A DNA stretch of 64,000 bases from Novosphingobium sp. (GTDB lineage: Bacteria; Pseudomonadota; Alphaproteobacteria; Sphingomonadales; Sphingomonadaceae). The translations under genes were made by a program, and so were the position numbers. The stretch lies in contig JADJYM010000013.1 in NCBI GenBank assembly GCA_016719755.1, forward strand, positions 2,501 through 66,500, in the 5' to 3' direction. The notes under the pieces are model-generated. The model was given only the letters and a program-made list of their open reading frames with translations. It did no database searches and was not told the origin of the DNA. Below are positions 1 through 10,100 of the stretch, one piece after another (position 1 is the first letter of the stretch; the number at the start of each line of letters is the position of its first letter).

Positions 1-33
1 ATTCACAAGTCAGGGCCTTCGGGCCTGCGCTCG

Positions 34-54
34 AAGGGCCCCAAGGGCCCTTTT
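34..54 (+). terminator. Terminator-like hairpin
   Basis: A 7-bp perfect stem (AAGGGCC at 34-40, GGCCCTT at 46-52) with a 5-nt loop runs into TTTT. It has the form of a Rho-independent terminator for a transcript entering from the left edge. The gene it would serve lies outside the window; an rRNA operon ending in 5S and tRNA-fMet is a common alphaproteobacterial layout, but no 5S is visible here. Confidence 0.4.
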
Positions 55-105
55 GCGTATCGGGGCTCACGCCCCAAAAATCGCTCCCGCAAGGAGCACC
101 ACAGC

Positions 106-126
106 GACGCGGGGTGGAGCAGCCCG
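106..126 (+). repeat. Duplicate of the 5' end of tRNA-fMet
   Basis: Positions 106-126 are identical to 197-217, that is two leader bases plus the first 19 bases of the intact tRNA-fMet (CGCGGGGTGGAGCAGCCCG). The match then stops, so there is no anticodon arm and this is not a functional tRNA. It could be a relic of a duplicated tRNA gene or of an integration event beside it. Confidence 0.8.
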
Positions 127-131
127 CCGGA

Positions 132-150
132 CGATTTGCACCGCAAATCG
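132..150. repeat. Short perfect hairpin between the two tRNA copies
   Basis: CGATTTGC (132-139) and GCAAATCG (143-150) form an 8-bp stem with a 3-nt loop. There is no T-run on either side, so it is not a good terminator. It lies between the tRNA fragment and the intact tRNA. Nothing else is recognisable in bases 151-198. Confidence 0.4.
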
Positions 151-198
151 GACCACTCAAACTCTCCCGGGCTGCCACGCGCCGCCCGCCAACGGTGA

Positions 199-276
<78 letters not shown>

Positions 277-287
277 CACCAAATTAT

Positions 288-311
288 GCCCCGAACACGC
301 GGGGCTCTTTT
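288..311 (+). terminator. Rho-independent terminator after tRNA-fMet
   Basis: GCCCCG (288-293) pairs with CGGGGC (300-305) over a 6-nt loop and is followed by TCTTTT. It lies 12 bases past the tRNA CCA end. The remaining bases up to the next start codon at 450 hold no gene that I can support. Confidence 0.75.
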
Positions 312-449
312 GTGGCCGGTGTCGGGATGAGTACCCGGATCAGTCACAGTCCGCCGAAGCCGGGCGGAGGCCTCGGTCAAAGACCGCAAATCCTGAACCC
401 CAAAACACTTGCAGGATTGGCCCAATCGTTCGTTTGGTCTAGGAAATCG

Positions 450-1568
450 ATGATGCAAAGGAGACGGCGACCACAGCTCGGCACGCTGGTTGCCTGCACC
501 CTCGCGCTGCTGGTCGCGATCGCGGTAGCGCTGAGTGTCGCGTCGTCCGGCGATGAGTCTGATCCCGCGGCGCTATCCAGCCTGCCCGGCCTTCCCGGTG
601 AAGCGCCTGTGCTGGCGACACCCGCGCTTCCCGAAGACAAGGCGAGGGCCAGCAACGCGGCGATACCCTTCGCCCCCGGGCCTCATCCGGCCGCCGCGCC
701 CTTTCGTTTTGGAGGAACCACGGAGGATCGCCTGCGCGCCATTGAATGCCTGGCCCTTGCGGCGATGGCGGAAGCGGGACCAAGTGACGAGGGTCAGCGC
801 GCGGTGATCCAGGTCGTGCTCAATCGCGTGCGCCATCCCGCCTTTGCCGATACGGTGTGCGGTGTGGTGTTCGAGGGTTCGGACCGCCGCACGGGTTGCC
901 AGTTCTCGTTCACCTGCGATGGCTCGCTGGCGCGGCGTTATGGTGAAGCGGCCTGGGCCGCCTCGCGCCTGAGAGCGGCCGAGGCGCTGGGAGGCCGAGT
1001 CTATGTCCCTGTCAGCACAGCGACGCATTACCATACCGACTGGGTGTTCCCTTACTGGAGCCCGAAATTGAGCAAGATAGCGCAGGTGGAAACCCATCTG
1101 TTCCTGCGCTGGCCCGGTTATTGGGGCACGCGCGCAGCCTTCGCCCGCGTCTATCGCGGCGGTGAGCCCGATCCGTTAAGCCTCGCGGTTCCGGACTCGG
1201 GGGCAGTTCCGCTGCCCGAGCCAACTGCGACACCTACTGTAGCTCCCGGCGCTCCCGCGATCACCGGGGGACAATTGGCGATGCGCGATCCGTCTGGCCG
1301 GGCCAATTTTGTGCACCTTGCGCCGGGTACGGATGAGGCTGGCGCGATGGCGCTTGCGCGCAGATTGTGCGGCCCCTCCGGCACCTGCCGGGTGCTGGGC
1401 TGGATCGATCGAACCGCAATCCCCGCAACCTTCCCGATGCCGGCATTCTCGCGGGCGCAGCTTCAGTTCAGCTATACCCGCGACCCGGCAGGCACTGAAA
1501 TCGCGCTGTTTTCCTGTGATCACTTTTCCGGCCTGCCGCGCGAGAAATGCATCCCGCGCGCGCGGTGA
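450..1568 (+). CDS. Cell wall hydrolase, SleB-like
   Basis: This 372-residue protein starts MMQRRRRPQLG, with a basic N-terminus and one hydrophobic segment (about residues 12-30), so it is probably anchored in or exported across the inner membrane. The middle (from about TEDRLRAIECLALAAMAEAG to ETHLFLRWPGYWG) matches the Hydrolase_2/SleB family of peptidoglycan lytic enzymes, with the family sequences VIQVVLNRVRHPAF, TGCQFSFTCDG and THYHTDWVFPYW. The C-terminal third is Pro/Thr/Ala-rich and then of unknown fold. I placed the start at the ATG-ATG pair at 450 because an upstream extension to 312 would run into the tRNA terminator. Family assignment is firm; the physiological role (cell-wall remodelling) is inferred. 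Confidence 0.88.
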   Translation: MMQRRRRPQLGTLVACTLALLVAIAVALSVASSGDESDPAALSSLPGLPGEAPVLATPALPEDKARASNAAIPFAPGPHPAAAPFRFGGTTEDRLRAIECLALAAMAEAGPSDEGQRAVIQVVLNRVRHPAFADTVCGVVFEGSDRRTGCQFSFTCDGSLARRYGEAAWAASRLRAAEALGGRVYVPVSTATHYHTDWVFPYWSPKLSKIAQVETHLFLRWPGYWGTRAAFARVYRGGEPDPLSLAVPDSGAVPLPEPTATPTVAPGAPAITGGQLAMRDPSGRANFVHLAPGTDEAGAMALARRLCGPSGTCRVLGWIDRTAIPATFPMPAFSRAQLQFSYTRDPAGTEIALFSCDHFSGLPREKCIPRAR

Positions 1569-1574
1569 GGCAGC

Positions 1575-2861
1575 TCAATCCGCGCTGAACTTTCCGCCCT
1601 CGCTCGCCTTGCGGCGCAGCAGCGGGGCGACGGGGAGGCCATACTGGTCGAGCCCGGCAACGATTTTGCCCAACCCCTCGTGGTCGGCCCAGTACATGAT
1701 GCCGCCGGTCCAGGCGGGCCAGCCGTAGCCATTGAGCCAGACCAGATCGACGTCGCCCGCGCGCTGGGCGATGCCTTCATCAAGGATCTGCGCGCCTTCG
1801 CTGACCATCGGATAGAGCAGGCGGGCGAAGATCTCGTCCCGGCTTACTGCGCGGTGGGCCTTGCCTTCGCGCCGTGCAAAATCGGCGATGATAGCCTCGA
1901 CCTCCGGGGAGGGGCTGCGCTGGCGGTTCTCGTCATAGTCGTAGAAGCCCTTGCCGGTCTTCTGCCCCCAGCGACCGGCGGCGCACAGTGCCTCGCGCAC
2001 GGTGGTGACGACATTCGGATCGCGGTGCCAACCGATGTCTAGGCCGGCCAGATCGCCCATCTGGAACGGCCCCATCGGAAAGCCGAAATCGAGCAGGACC
2101 TGGTCGATCGCGTGATAGGCGGCGCCTTCCATGATCAGGGCGTTGGCCTGTTCCTGGCGCTTGGCCAGCATCCGGTTGCCGATGAAGCCGTGGCACACGC
2201 CCGAAACCACCGGCACCTTGCGGATCGTGGTGGCCAGCTGCATCACCGTGGCAAGCTGGCTGGCCCCGGTCTTCGCGCCGCGCACCACTTCGAGCAGCTT
2301 CATCACGTTGGCGGGCGAGAAGAAGTGCATACCCAGCACAGCTTCTGGCCGGGCGGTGACCGACGCGATCTCGTTCACGTCAAGGTAGCTGGTGTTGCTG
2401 GCAAGGATTGCGCCCGGCTTGGCGATGGCATCGAGCCGCGTGAACACGTCTTTCTTCACGTCCATCGATTCATAGACCGCCTCGATCACCAGGTCGCAGG
2501 TCGCCAGAGCGGCGAAGTCCAGGTTCGGGGAAAGGCGCGCCATCGCCGCGTCAGCCTCGGCGGCATCGATCCGGCCGCGCTTGACGCTGGCGGCGTAATT
2601 GCGGCCCATCACTTCCACGCCCCGGTCAAGTGCGGCCTGTTCACGCTCGACTATGGTGACTGGAATTCCAGCCGAGAGGAAGTTCATCGCGATCCCGCCG
2701 CCCATTGTGCCGGCGCCGATCACCCCGACCCGGGCAATGGGGAGCAGCGGGGTATCGGCGGGCAGATCGTCGATCGTCGCGCAGAGCTTCAGCGCGGCCT
2801 CGATATGGGCCTGGGCGCCGGGCAGCGGTTCGGACTGGGGGGCGGGCTTGGCGGCGGACAT
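1575..2861 (-). CDS. 3-hydroxyacyl-CoA dehydrogenase
   Basis: A 428-residue enzyme that oxidises (3S)-hydroxyacyl-CoA with NAD+ in beta-oxidation. After a 40-residue lead comes the Rossmann motif [11 protein letters not shown] (GxGxxG at 49-54). The substrate-domain sequences [30 protein letters not shown] and GKGFYDYDE are those of the FadB-type dehydrogenase module. No enoyl-CoA hydratase domain is attached, so it is a stand-alone dehydrogenase. The ATG at 2861 is preceded by GAGGAG at good spacing, which favours it over longer upstream starts that would read through the palindromic repeat at 2894-2961. It lies downstream of, and codirectional with, an acyl-CoA ligase, which fits a fatty- or aryl-alkanoic acid degradation role. 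Confidence 0.93.
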   Translation of the reverse strand: MSAAKPAPQSEPLPGAQAHIEAALKLCATIDDLPADTPLLPIARVGVIGAGTMGGGIAMNFLSAGIPVTIVEREQAALDRGVEVMGRNYAASVKRGRIDAAEADAAMARLSPNLDFAALATCDLVIEAVYESMDVKKDVFTRLDAIAKPGAILASNTSYLDVNEIASVTARPEAVLGMHFFSPANVMKLLEVVRGAKTGASQLATVMQLATTIRKVPVVSGVCHGFIGNRMLAKRQEQANALIMEGAAYHAIDQVLLDFGFPMGPFQMGDLAGLDIGWHRDPNVVTTVREALCAAGRWGQKTGKGFYDYDENRQRSPSPEVEAIIADFARREGKAHRAVSRDEIFARLLYPMVSEGAQILDEGIAQRAGDVDLVWLNGYGWPAWTGGIMYWADHEGLGKIVAGLDQYGLPVAPLLRRKASEGGKFSAD

Positions 2862-2893
2862 GGGGGTACTCCTCTCGTTTGCCCGCACTCTAA

Positions 2894-2961
2894 CCGTTCG
2901 TGTCGAGCGAAGTCGAGACACGTTTGCGCCGGGGTGTCTCGACTTCGCTCGACACGAACGG
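2894..2961. repeat. Palindromic intergenic repeat, copy A (GTTCGTGTCGAG family)
   Basis: Two perfectly complementary 28-bp arms (2894-2921 and 2934-2961) flank a 12-nt loop. The arms begin CCGTTCGTGTCGAGCGAAG. Related copies occur at 44971-45036 and 55025-55090. All three sit between genes, like REP/BIME elements. Confidence 0.9.
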
Positions 2962-2995
2962 AGAGGGGGGAGGGGTACGGGCGCGCCTGGCCGCT

Positions 2996-3044
2996 CCTGG
3001 ATTGCTTCGTCACTGCGCTCCTCGCCATGACGAAGCAATCCAGG
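2996..3044. repeat. Second palindromic repeat (ATTGCTTCGTCA type)
   Basis: Arms of 17 bp (CCTGGATTGCTTCGTCA at 2996-3012 and its exact complement at 3028-3044) enclose a 15-nt loop. It directly follows the other palindrome and ends 20 bases before the ligase stop. It could act as an mRNA-stabilising hairpin between ligase and dehydrogenase. Confidence 0.8.
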
Positions 3045-3063
3045 GGGCGTCACTCCACCCCGT

Positions 3064-4656
3064 TCAGTTGATCTGGCGTTCCCGTCCGGCCCAGTAGGGT
3101 TCGCGCAGGCTGCGGCGCAGGATCTTGCCGCTGGGGTTGCGGGGCAGGGCATCGATCACGTCGACGCTTTTGGGAACCTTGTAGCTGGCGAGCCGTTCGC
3201 GCGCCCAGCTGATGATGCTGGCCTCGTCGATAGTGTGGCCGGGCTTTGGCACGCAGACCGCCTTCACCGCCTCGCCCCACTTGTCGTCGGGCACGCCGAT
3301 CACCGCCACTTCCAGCACGTCGGGATGGCCATAGATGCCGCTTTCGACCTCGGCCGGGTAGACGTTCTCGCCGCCGGAAATGATCATGTCCTTGGCGCGG
3401 TCGTACATGTAGACATAGCCGTCCTCGTCCATGTAGCCGACGTCGCCGGTGGCGATCCAGCCGTTCGCGTCCATCGTGCTGGCGGTCGCTTCGGGCAGCT
3501 TCCAGTAGCCCAGCATGTTGTTGGACGAACGGGTGCAGATCTCGCCGATCTCGCGCGGGGGCAGGGCCTCGCCATTCGGGCCGCGAATGATCATTTCCAC
3601 GCCGGGCAGGGGCTTGCCGGCCGAGCGCATCCGCTCGTTGCCTTCGATCGAATGATCCTCGGGGGGCAGAATGCAGATCGTGCCGGTGGTTTCGGTCATG
3701 CCGTAGTTCTGGACGAATTCGGCCCCGAACATAGCGATGCACTGGCGCAGCAGTTCCAGCGGGATCGGGCTGGCACCGTAAAGGATGTACTTGATCCGGC
3801 TGAAATCGGTCTTCGCGCAGTCCGGATGGTTGAGCAGCATCTGCAGCGCGGCGGGGACGATGAAGAAGCGGGTAACGCCCCGGTTCTCCACCGCGTCGAA
3901 CACGCGCGGCGGATCGAATTCGGTGAGGACAATGCCGGGAAGCCCCGCCGCCAGCGCCATTACGCCCAGCCTCGTGCCGCCGATGTGGGCGCATGGCATG
4001 GCGACCAGCACGGCCTCGTCCTCGTCCCACAGGGTGTGTTTGGGCGGGTTTTCCAGGTTGCCCTTACGCAGGCCGAACAGGTTGCGATTGGACAATACCG
4101 CGCCCTTGGGGTTGCCGGTGGTGCCGCTGGTATAAAGCTGGAGCACGGCCTCGTCCGCCAGCGAGGGTTCGAAGTCTGCACGGGGCGCGGTCAGCACGTC
4201 GCGCCGGGCCTCGTCGGCGGTGAAGCAGCGCAGCAGGCCGGGGCGCTTGCCCAGCGTGTCGCGGCAGGCCTCGAAGCCATCGCCCAGGAACAGCACTTTC
4301 GCTTCGGCATTATCGATGATGTAGGCGGCTTCCGGTTCGGCCAGGCGCCAACCAACCGGGGTCATCACGATCCCGGCGCGGGCCGCGCCGAAAAACAGGG
4401 TGAAATAGAGCGCGCTGTTCTTGCCGAACCAGGCGATCCGATCCCCCTTGTGGAGGCCCATGGCCAGCAGCGCGCTGGCCGCGCGGGCGGTCGCGTCCTC
4501 GAACCCGGCGTAGTCGTAACGCAGGTCGTCGCCCTCGATCGCCAGCCGGTCCGGCCGGTCCTTGGCCCAGAAGGTCAGAAACTCGTCGAAAGTGAAAAGA
4601 TCAGCCGTCCGCTGGGCTTTCGCCAGCAGCCGGGCATAGGTTGCCTCGTCCATCAT
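3064..4656 (-). CDS. Acyl-CoA synthetase (AMP-forming)
   Basis: A 530-residue class I adenylate-forming ligase that activates a carboxylic acid to its CoA thioester through an acyl-AMP. The P-loop [11 protein letters not shown] is at 175-185, the A5 motif [10 protein letters not shown], the A7/A8 region [37 protein letters not shown], and the A10 lysine (NPSGK) at about 511. It is of the cyclohexanecarboxylate/fatty acid-CoA ligase type; the substrate cannot be read from sequence. Two adjacent ATGs (4656, 4653) follow AAGGAG; the second has better spacing. It is probably cotranscribed with the downstream 3-hydroxyacyl-CoA dehydrogenase across a 200-base gap containing two palindromes. Confidence 0.92.
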   Translation of the reverse strand: MMDEATYARLLAKAQRTADLFTFDEFLTFWAKDRPDRLAIEGDDLRYDYAGFEDATARAASALLAMGLHKGDRIAWFGKNSALYFTLFFGAARAGIVMTPVGWRLAEPEAAYIIDNAEAKVLFLGDGFEACRDTLGKRPGLLRCFTADEARRDVLTAPRADFEPSLADEAVLQLYTSGTTGNPKGAVLSNRNLFGLRKGNLENPPKHTLWDEDEAVLVAMPCAHIGGTRLGVMALAAGLPGIVLTEFDPPRVFDAVENRGVTRFFIVPAALQMLLNHPDCAKTDFSRIKYILYGASPIPLELLRQCIAMFGAEFVQNYGMTETTGTICILPPEDHSIEGNERMRSAGKPLPGVEMIIRGPNGEALPPREIGEICTRSSNNMLGYWKLPEATASTMDANGWIATGDVGYMDEDGYVYMYDRAKDMIISGGENVYPAEVESGIYGHPDVLEVAVIGVPDDKWGEAVKAVCVPKPGHTIDEASIISWARERLASYKVPKSVDVIDALPRNPSGKILRRSLREPYWAGRERQIN

Positions 4657-4829
4657 GCTCTCCTTGATGGCGATTTAAGCGTGCGATTAAACCAAGCGCA
4701 AGGGCGGCTTGCCCGAATTTTTGACAGTCCGCCCGCCCGCTGCCGCCAGCGGCTTGGTTACATTGATGTTAACAGCAGGCATTATGCTTGTTTTACAACG
4801 GTTCGGATTGGACTAAAGCCGGTGTCGAA

Positions 4830-5387
4830 ATGGCGCTACATGGCATCCTGATCCTGGCGGCGGCCCTTGCGGGCGAAGCTCCGGCACCAGCCGCAGCGGT
4901 GGAACTGGTGTCCTCCGCCGGAGAAGGCGCGGGCGGCGTGCCAAGGGACGATTCCTATGCCCCGGGGACCGCGCGGATCGTGACCGGCATCCTTGAATAT
5001 ACCCGCTGGCCCGGCCCGGCCGCACCGCTGACGCTGTGCGTTGCGGGACCGGCGCAGCAGGCCGGGCGGCTCGACGGGCTGCGTCTGGCTGATGGACGAA
5101 CGGTGCAGCGCCGCCAGATCGCGCCCCTGCCGCTGGCGATCGGCGGCTGTCAGGTGCTCTACATCGGCAACATCCCGCCGCCGGCCACGCGCCAGCTGGT
5201 TGCCGCCGCGCGCGGCAAGGGGGTGCTGACGATTGCCGAGGCCGACCCGGCGTGCCGCAGCCAGGCGATGTTCTGCATGGTCTATGAGCCCCGGGCAGTC
5301 AGCTTTCGCATGAACGTGGACGCGATTGCCCGTTCCGGCCTGCGGGTCGATCCGCGCGTGCTGCGGCTGGCAGAAGGAGGGTTCTAG
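4830..5387 (+). CDS. yfiR: YfiR family periplasmic regulator (DUF4154)
   Basis: A 185-residue exported protein, first gene of a YfiR-YfiN-YfiB module. In Pseudomonas and E. coli, YfiR is the periplasmic repressor of the diguanylate cyclase YfiN. The N-terminus MALHGILILAAALAG is a signal peptide. Four cysteines (C70, C107, C142, C149) match the pattern of Pseudomonas YfiR, including the C-x6-C pair that forms a redox-sensitive disulfide there. The C-terminal VSFRMNVDAIARSGLRVDPRVLRLA is the conserved YfiR tail. The ATG at 4830 is chosen because it begins the signal peptide; its ribosome site is weak and an ATG at 4788 is possible. The next gene starts 3 bases after the stop. Confidence 0.88.
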   Translation: MALHGILILAAALAGEAPAPAAAVELVSSAGEGAGGVPRDDSYAPGTARIVTGILEYTRWPGPAAPLTLCVAGPAQQAGRLDGLRLADGRTVQRRQIAPLPLAIGGCQVLYIGNIPPPATRQLVAAARGKGVLTIAEADPACRSQAMFCMVYEPRAVSFRMNVDAIARSGLRVDPRVLRLAEGGF

Positions 5388-5389
5388 CC

Positions 5390-6631
5390 ATGGCGAAGCC
5401 CGGGCAATCGCTTCCCACCCTGCGCCAGCTGCTGGCGGGCGTGCATTTGCGGCTGATCCTGTTCACCGTGACCCTGGCAACGGCCAGCCTGCTGCTGAGC
5501 GGCATGATGGTGATCCGCAACTATGCCGCGCGCAACCTGCAGCTGACGGCGCATACCGTGGCTTACACGGTGGAGCCCGCCGTGGTGTTTGGCGATCAGG
5601 CGGCGATCCTTGAAGGGATCGTGTCGGTCGGGGCGGTCGGCGGGGTGGACCGGGTCGAGGTGCGAGAGCCTGGCGGGCGGGTGCTCGCTGTCTGGGAGCA
5701 TCCCCACGGTGATCTGCATTCCCGGTTCGAGGATTGGGCCAACCGCCTGCTCTGGCCAAAGCCCGCGTACCATGCGGTCAAACGCGGCGGTGCCGTGCTG
5801 GCCGAAGTGCGGGTCCACGGCAATTCCGAAGGGGTGCTGCGCTATGTCCTGTCGGGCGCGATCATCGCCCTGGCCTGCCTGGGGCTGACCGTGATCGCGA
5901 CGCGGATCCTGGCGCGGCGGTTGCAGCACGATGTGATCGAGCCGCTCGATCATGTCGCCGCAATTGCCCATGCGGTCCGTACCGACCGCGCATTTGAAAA
6001 GCGGGTGCCAGCTTCCGGGATTGCCGAGATTGACCGGTTTGGGCATGATTTCAATGCATTGCTTGCCGAGCTTCAGGGCTGGCACGCGGGCCTGACGTCC
6101 GAAAATGCCGAGCTTGCCCGCCGCGCGACGCATGACAGCCTGACCGGGCTGGGCAACCGGGTGCTGTTCGAACAGGTGCTGGGCGATGCCATCGGCGCAT
6201 CGGTGCGCAGCGGCGTCGCCTTTGCGGTGCTGTATCTCGACATCGACGATTTCAAGGCGATCAACGATCGCCACGGGCACGAATCGGGCGATACCGCGCT
6301 GATCGCGGTGGCCGAGCGGCTGCGTTCCAGCATCCGCCATGTCGATAACGCTTTCCGGCTGGGCGGCGACGAATTTGCCGTGGTGCTCGCCCCGTTCCAC
6401 AACCGCGCCCATGTCGATGCGGTGGTATCGCGCATCCATCTTGCCATGGAACGCAGCTTCCGCCTGCCGAGTGGCCTGTTTGCCCGCTCCACCGTCAGCG
6501 TGGGCGTGGCGGTCTATCCCGATGACGGCATCTCGCCGGGCGACCTGTTGCGCCGCGCGGATACCGAAATGTACCAGATGAAGCGCCATGCGCGATACGA
6601 AGGAGAACCCGGCCATGGCGCCGATGCGTAA
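5390..6631 (+). CDS. yfiN: YfiN-like diguanylate cyclase (GGDEF)
   Basis: A 413-residue inner-membrane diguanylate cyclase making cyclic-di-GMP. A first membrane segment (about 20-42) and a second (about 151-172) bracket a periplasmic sensor of CHASE8/YfiN type (NLQLTAHTVAYTVEPAVVFGD). A HAMP linker follows, then the cytoplasmic GGDEF domain. The active-site GGDEF is at 325-329, and an RxxD inhibitory site (RHVD, 316-319) lies exactly five residues upstream, so product inhibition is expected. The start follows GAAGGAGG. By homology it is held inactive by periplasmic YfiR and released when YfiB sequesters YfiR. Confidence 0.93.
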   Translation: MAKPGQSLPTLRQLLAGVHLRLILFTVTLATASLLLSGMMVIRNYAARNLQLTAHTVAYTVEPAVVFGDQAAILEGIVSVGAVGGVDRVEVREPGGRVLAVWEHPHGDLHSRFEDWANRLLWPKPAYHAVKRGGAVLAEVRVHGNSEGVLRYVLSGAIIALACLGLTVIATRILARRLQHDVIEPLDHVAAIAHAVRTDRAFEKRVPASGIAEIDRFGHDFNALLAELQGWHAGLTSENAELARRATHDSLTGLGNRVLFEQVLGDAIGASVRSGVAFAVLYLDIDDFKAINDRHGHESGDTALIAVAERLRSSIRHVDNAFRLGGDEFAVVLAPFHNRAHVDAVVSRIHLAMERSFRLPSGLFARSTVSVGVAVYPDDGISPGDLLRRADTEMYQMKRHARYEGEPGHGADA

Positions 6632-7121
6632 CGGATTTGCCCTTGTCCTGCTGGCCGCGCTTGCCGCTTGCCAGACGGTTCCGGCGCAGCCTGCGTTCAG
6701 CAAGCGCCAGGTTGCCGCGTTGACGGAGCAGGGCTTCCGGCCGGTTGGCGAGAACTACGAGCTTGGTATTTCCGACAAGGTTCTGTTCGGTTTCGACCGC
6801 AGCGAGGTTTCGCCCGAAACCGTGGCAGTGGTCGACAAGCTGGCCCGGGCGCTCACCGCGGTCGGGATCAATGGCGCGACGATTGAAGGGCACACCGACG
6901 CGCTGGGCGCGGATGACTACAACCTCAACCTGTCGCAGCGCCGCGCCGAAGCGGTGAAGGCCGCGCTTGCGGGTGCCGGAATGCCCGCCAGTTCGATCCG
7001 CGCCCAGGGCCTGGGCGAGGCCGATCCGGTTGAAACCAACGATACCGTGGAAGGCCGCGCCCAGAACCGGCGGGTGGTGATCGTGGTGACGCCCGCCGAT
7101 GCGATCCGCGTGAAGCGCTGA
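6615..7121 (+). CDS. yfiB: YfiB-like OmpA-domain lipoprotein
   Basis: A 168-residue outer-membrane lipoprotein with lipobox LAAC near residue 20 and a C-terminal OmpA peptidoglycan-binding domain (VLFGFDRSEVSPE, then GHTDALGADDYNLNLSQRRAEAV). In known systems YfiB relays envelope stress by binding YfiR and freeing YfiN. The start at 6615 is preceded by GAAGGAG and overlaps the cyclase gene by 17 bases, indicating translational coupling. An alternative ATG at 6588 lacks such a site and would disturb the signal peptide. Confidence 0.9.
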   Translation: MAPMRNGFALVLLAALAACQTVPAQPAFSKRQVAALTEQGFRPVGENYELGISDKVLFGFDRSEVSPETVAVVDKLARALTAVGINGATIEGHTDALGADDYNLNLSQRRAEAVKAALAGAGMPASSIRAQGLGEADPVETNDTVEGRAQNRRVVIVVTPADAIRVKR

Positions 7122-7156
7122 TTGCCAGCGCGCGCTCAGCCTTTAGAACGGGCGGG

Positions 7157-10100
7157 ATGAGCGAAAGCGGCACCTGGCAATTCTGGATCGATCGCGGCGG
7201 CACGTTTACCGATGTGGTGGCGCGCGGACCTGACGGAGCGGTGCGTACCGCCAAGCTGTTGTCGGAAGACCCGGCGCGCGCCGAAGACGCCGCGATTGCC
7301 GCGATCCGCCAGCTAAGCGGTGCGGGCGCGGGGCTGCTGCCGCCCTGCGAGGTGCGGATGGGCACGACGGTTGCCACCAATGCCCTGCTGGAGCGCAAGG
7401 GCGAGCCGACCGTGCTGGCCATCACGCGCGGCTTTGGCGACGCCTTGCGGATCGGCACGCAGGAACGGCCAGAGCTGTTCGTGCGCCAGATCGTCCTGCC
7501 CGAGCCGCTGCACGATGCCGTGATCGAAATCGACGAGCGCTGCTCGGCCAGCGGAGCGGTGCTGCGCGAACTGGATGAGGGCGCGGCGGCGCGGGCCTTT
7601 GCCGCTGCGGCGGCGCAAGGCTATCGCGCCATCGCAATCGTCCTGATGCACGGCTGGCGTTTTCCGGCGCACGAGCAGCGGCTGGCCGTGCTGGCGCGCG
7701 CGGCGGGCTTTACCCAGGTATCGGTGAGCCACCAGGTCGCCCCGCTGATCAAGCTGATCGGACGCGGCGATACGACGCTGGTTGATGCCTACCTCTCGCC
7801 CGTGCTGCGCCGTTATGTCGACGCCTTCACCGCCGCGCTGGGGCCGGACGGGCAGGCGCTGTTCATGCAGTCGGGCGGCGGACTGGTGGAAGGCGCACGG
7901 TTTCAGGGCAAGGACGCGGTGCTGTCTGGCCCGGCGGGCGGGATCGTCGGCATGGCGCGCACGGCGGAAAGATCGGGCGCGGCCCGCGTGATCGGCTTCG
8001 ACATGGGTGGCACTTCCACCGATGTCAGCCACTATGCCGGAGAGTTCGAGCGCGACAGCGAAACGCGCGTGGCGGGCGCACGCATCCGCACCCCGATGCT
8101 GCGGATCCACACGGTTGCCGCAGGCGGCGGATCGATCTGCCGGTTCGATGCCGGGCGGCTGGTGGTCGGCCCGGAAAGCGCGGGCGCGGTGCCGGGGCCG
8201 GCCTGCTACCGGCGCGGCGGGCCGCTGACCGTAACCGATTGCAATGTGATGCTGGGCAAGCTGATCCCGGCGCATTTCCCCAGCCTGTTCGGCCCCGCAG
8301 GCAACCAGCCGATCGACCGCGAGGTGGTGGAACAGCGCTTTGCCGAACTGGTCGAGGCAATCGCCGCCGAAACCGGCAGGCGCCACGCGCCGCAGGAACT
8401 GGCCGAAGGCTTCGTGCGGATCGCGGTCGCCAACATGGCCCATGCGATCAAGCAGATTTCCGTGGCGCGCGGGCATGACGTGACCGGCTATGCCCTGTCG
8501 TGCTTTGGCGGCGCAGGGGGGCAGCACGCCTGCCTGGTGGCGGACGAACTGGCCATCGACACTGTGCTGATCCACCCGCTCGCGGGCGTGCTTTCGGCTT
8601 ATGGCATGGGCCTGGCTGCACGCGCCGTGCTGCGCGAGGCGAGCCTTGGCCTGCCGCTGGGCGAAGCGGAATTGGCCGAAGTTGATGCCGCCACGGGGCG
8701 GCTGGCGGTGGAAGCGGCGGAACAGCTGGGCATTCCGCCCGAACGCACCGAAGTGCGTCTGTTCCTGCGCCGCGAAGGCTCGGAAAACGCCATCGAGCTG
8801 GCTCCGGCTCCGCCCGAGGCGCTCGCCGCCGCCTTCGCCGCCGCGCACCGCGCGCAGTTCGGCTATGACGGCAGCGGCGCGCTGGTGATCGACCGGGTGC
8901 GGGTGGAGGCGATTGCCGGAGAGGGAGACAGCGCCGCGCTCGACTGGCCGCTTCCCGCCGTAAGCAGCACCCCGCTGGAGCAGGTGATCTGCCACCTCGA
9001 TGGCGGGACGCGGCAAGTGCCGGTCTACGACCGTGCCACGCTGGCAGCGGGCTTCACCGCGCCGGGGCCGCTGATTGTGGTCGATCCGCTGGCGACTACG
9101 GTGGTCGAGCCGGGCTGGGCGCTGGGCGTCGATCCCGATGGCACGCTGCGCCTCACCCGCACGGCGCCGCGCGCCCTTGGCCGGGCCAGCGGAACCGAGG
9201 CCGATCCGGTGCGGCTGGAAATCTTCAACGGTCTGTTCATGGCGATCGCCGAGGAAATGGGCAGCGCGCTGGCCCGCAGCGCGACGAGCGTGAACATCCG
9301 CGAACGGCTCGACTTCTCGTGTGCGCTGTTCGATGCCCAGGGGCGGCTGGTGGCCAATGCGCCGCATATGCCGGTGCATCTGGGATCGATGGGGGAAAGC
9401 GTACAGACCGTGCTCCGCGCACGCGGGCAGGGCGCGGACGGGCGCGGCATCCGGCGCGGGGATGCCTATGTTCTCAATGCCCCCTATGCGGGCGGAACGC
9501 ACTTGCCAGACATCACCGTGGTCACTCCGGTTTTCATCGATAAACAAGGGGATGTGCCCGACTTCTTCGTTGCCGCAAGAGGTCACCACGCCGATGTCGG
9601 CGGGATCGCGCCCGGCTCGATGCCCCCCGGCAGCACGACCATCGCCGAGGAAGGGGTGCTGCTCGACAACGTGCTGTTGCTCGACGAAGGGCGGTTGCGG
9701 GAAGCGGAGCTGCGCGCGCTGCTTTCGTCCGGCCCATACCCCTCGCGCAATGTCGATCAGAACATGGCCGATCTGGCCGCCCAGCTGGCCGCCTGCGCGC
9801 GCGGGGCGAAGGGGCTGGCGGCGGCCTGCGCCGAGCATGGGCCGGGGGTAGTGAAAGCCTACATGGGGCACGTCCATGCCAATGCCGAAGAAGCGGTGCG
9901 GCGGCTGGTGGCGCGGCTGTCCGATGGCAGCTTCCGGATGGAAATGGACAACGGCGCGGTGATCGCTGTCGCGGTCAGCGTGGACCGCGCCGCGCGCCAT
10001 GTTACCATCGATTTTGCCGGAACCAGCGCGCAGCTTCCCGGCAATTTCAACGCGCCGTTCAGTGTGGTCCGCGCGGCGACGATGTATGTGCTGCGCACGA

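Noticed and set aside
4721-4790. TTGACA at 4721-4726 as a -35 box for yfiR
   Set aside because: No acceptable -10 hexamer lies 16-18 bases downstream, so I cannot support a promoter.
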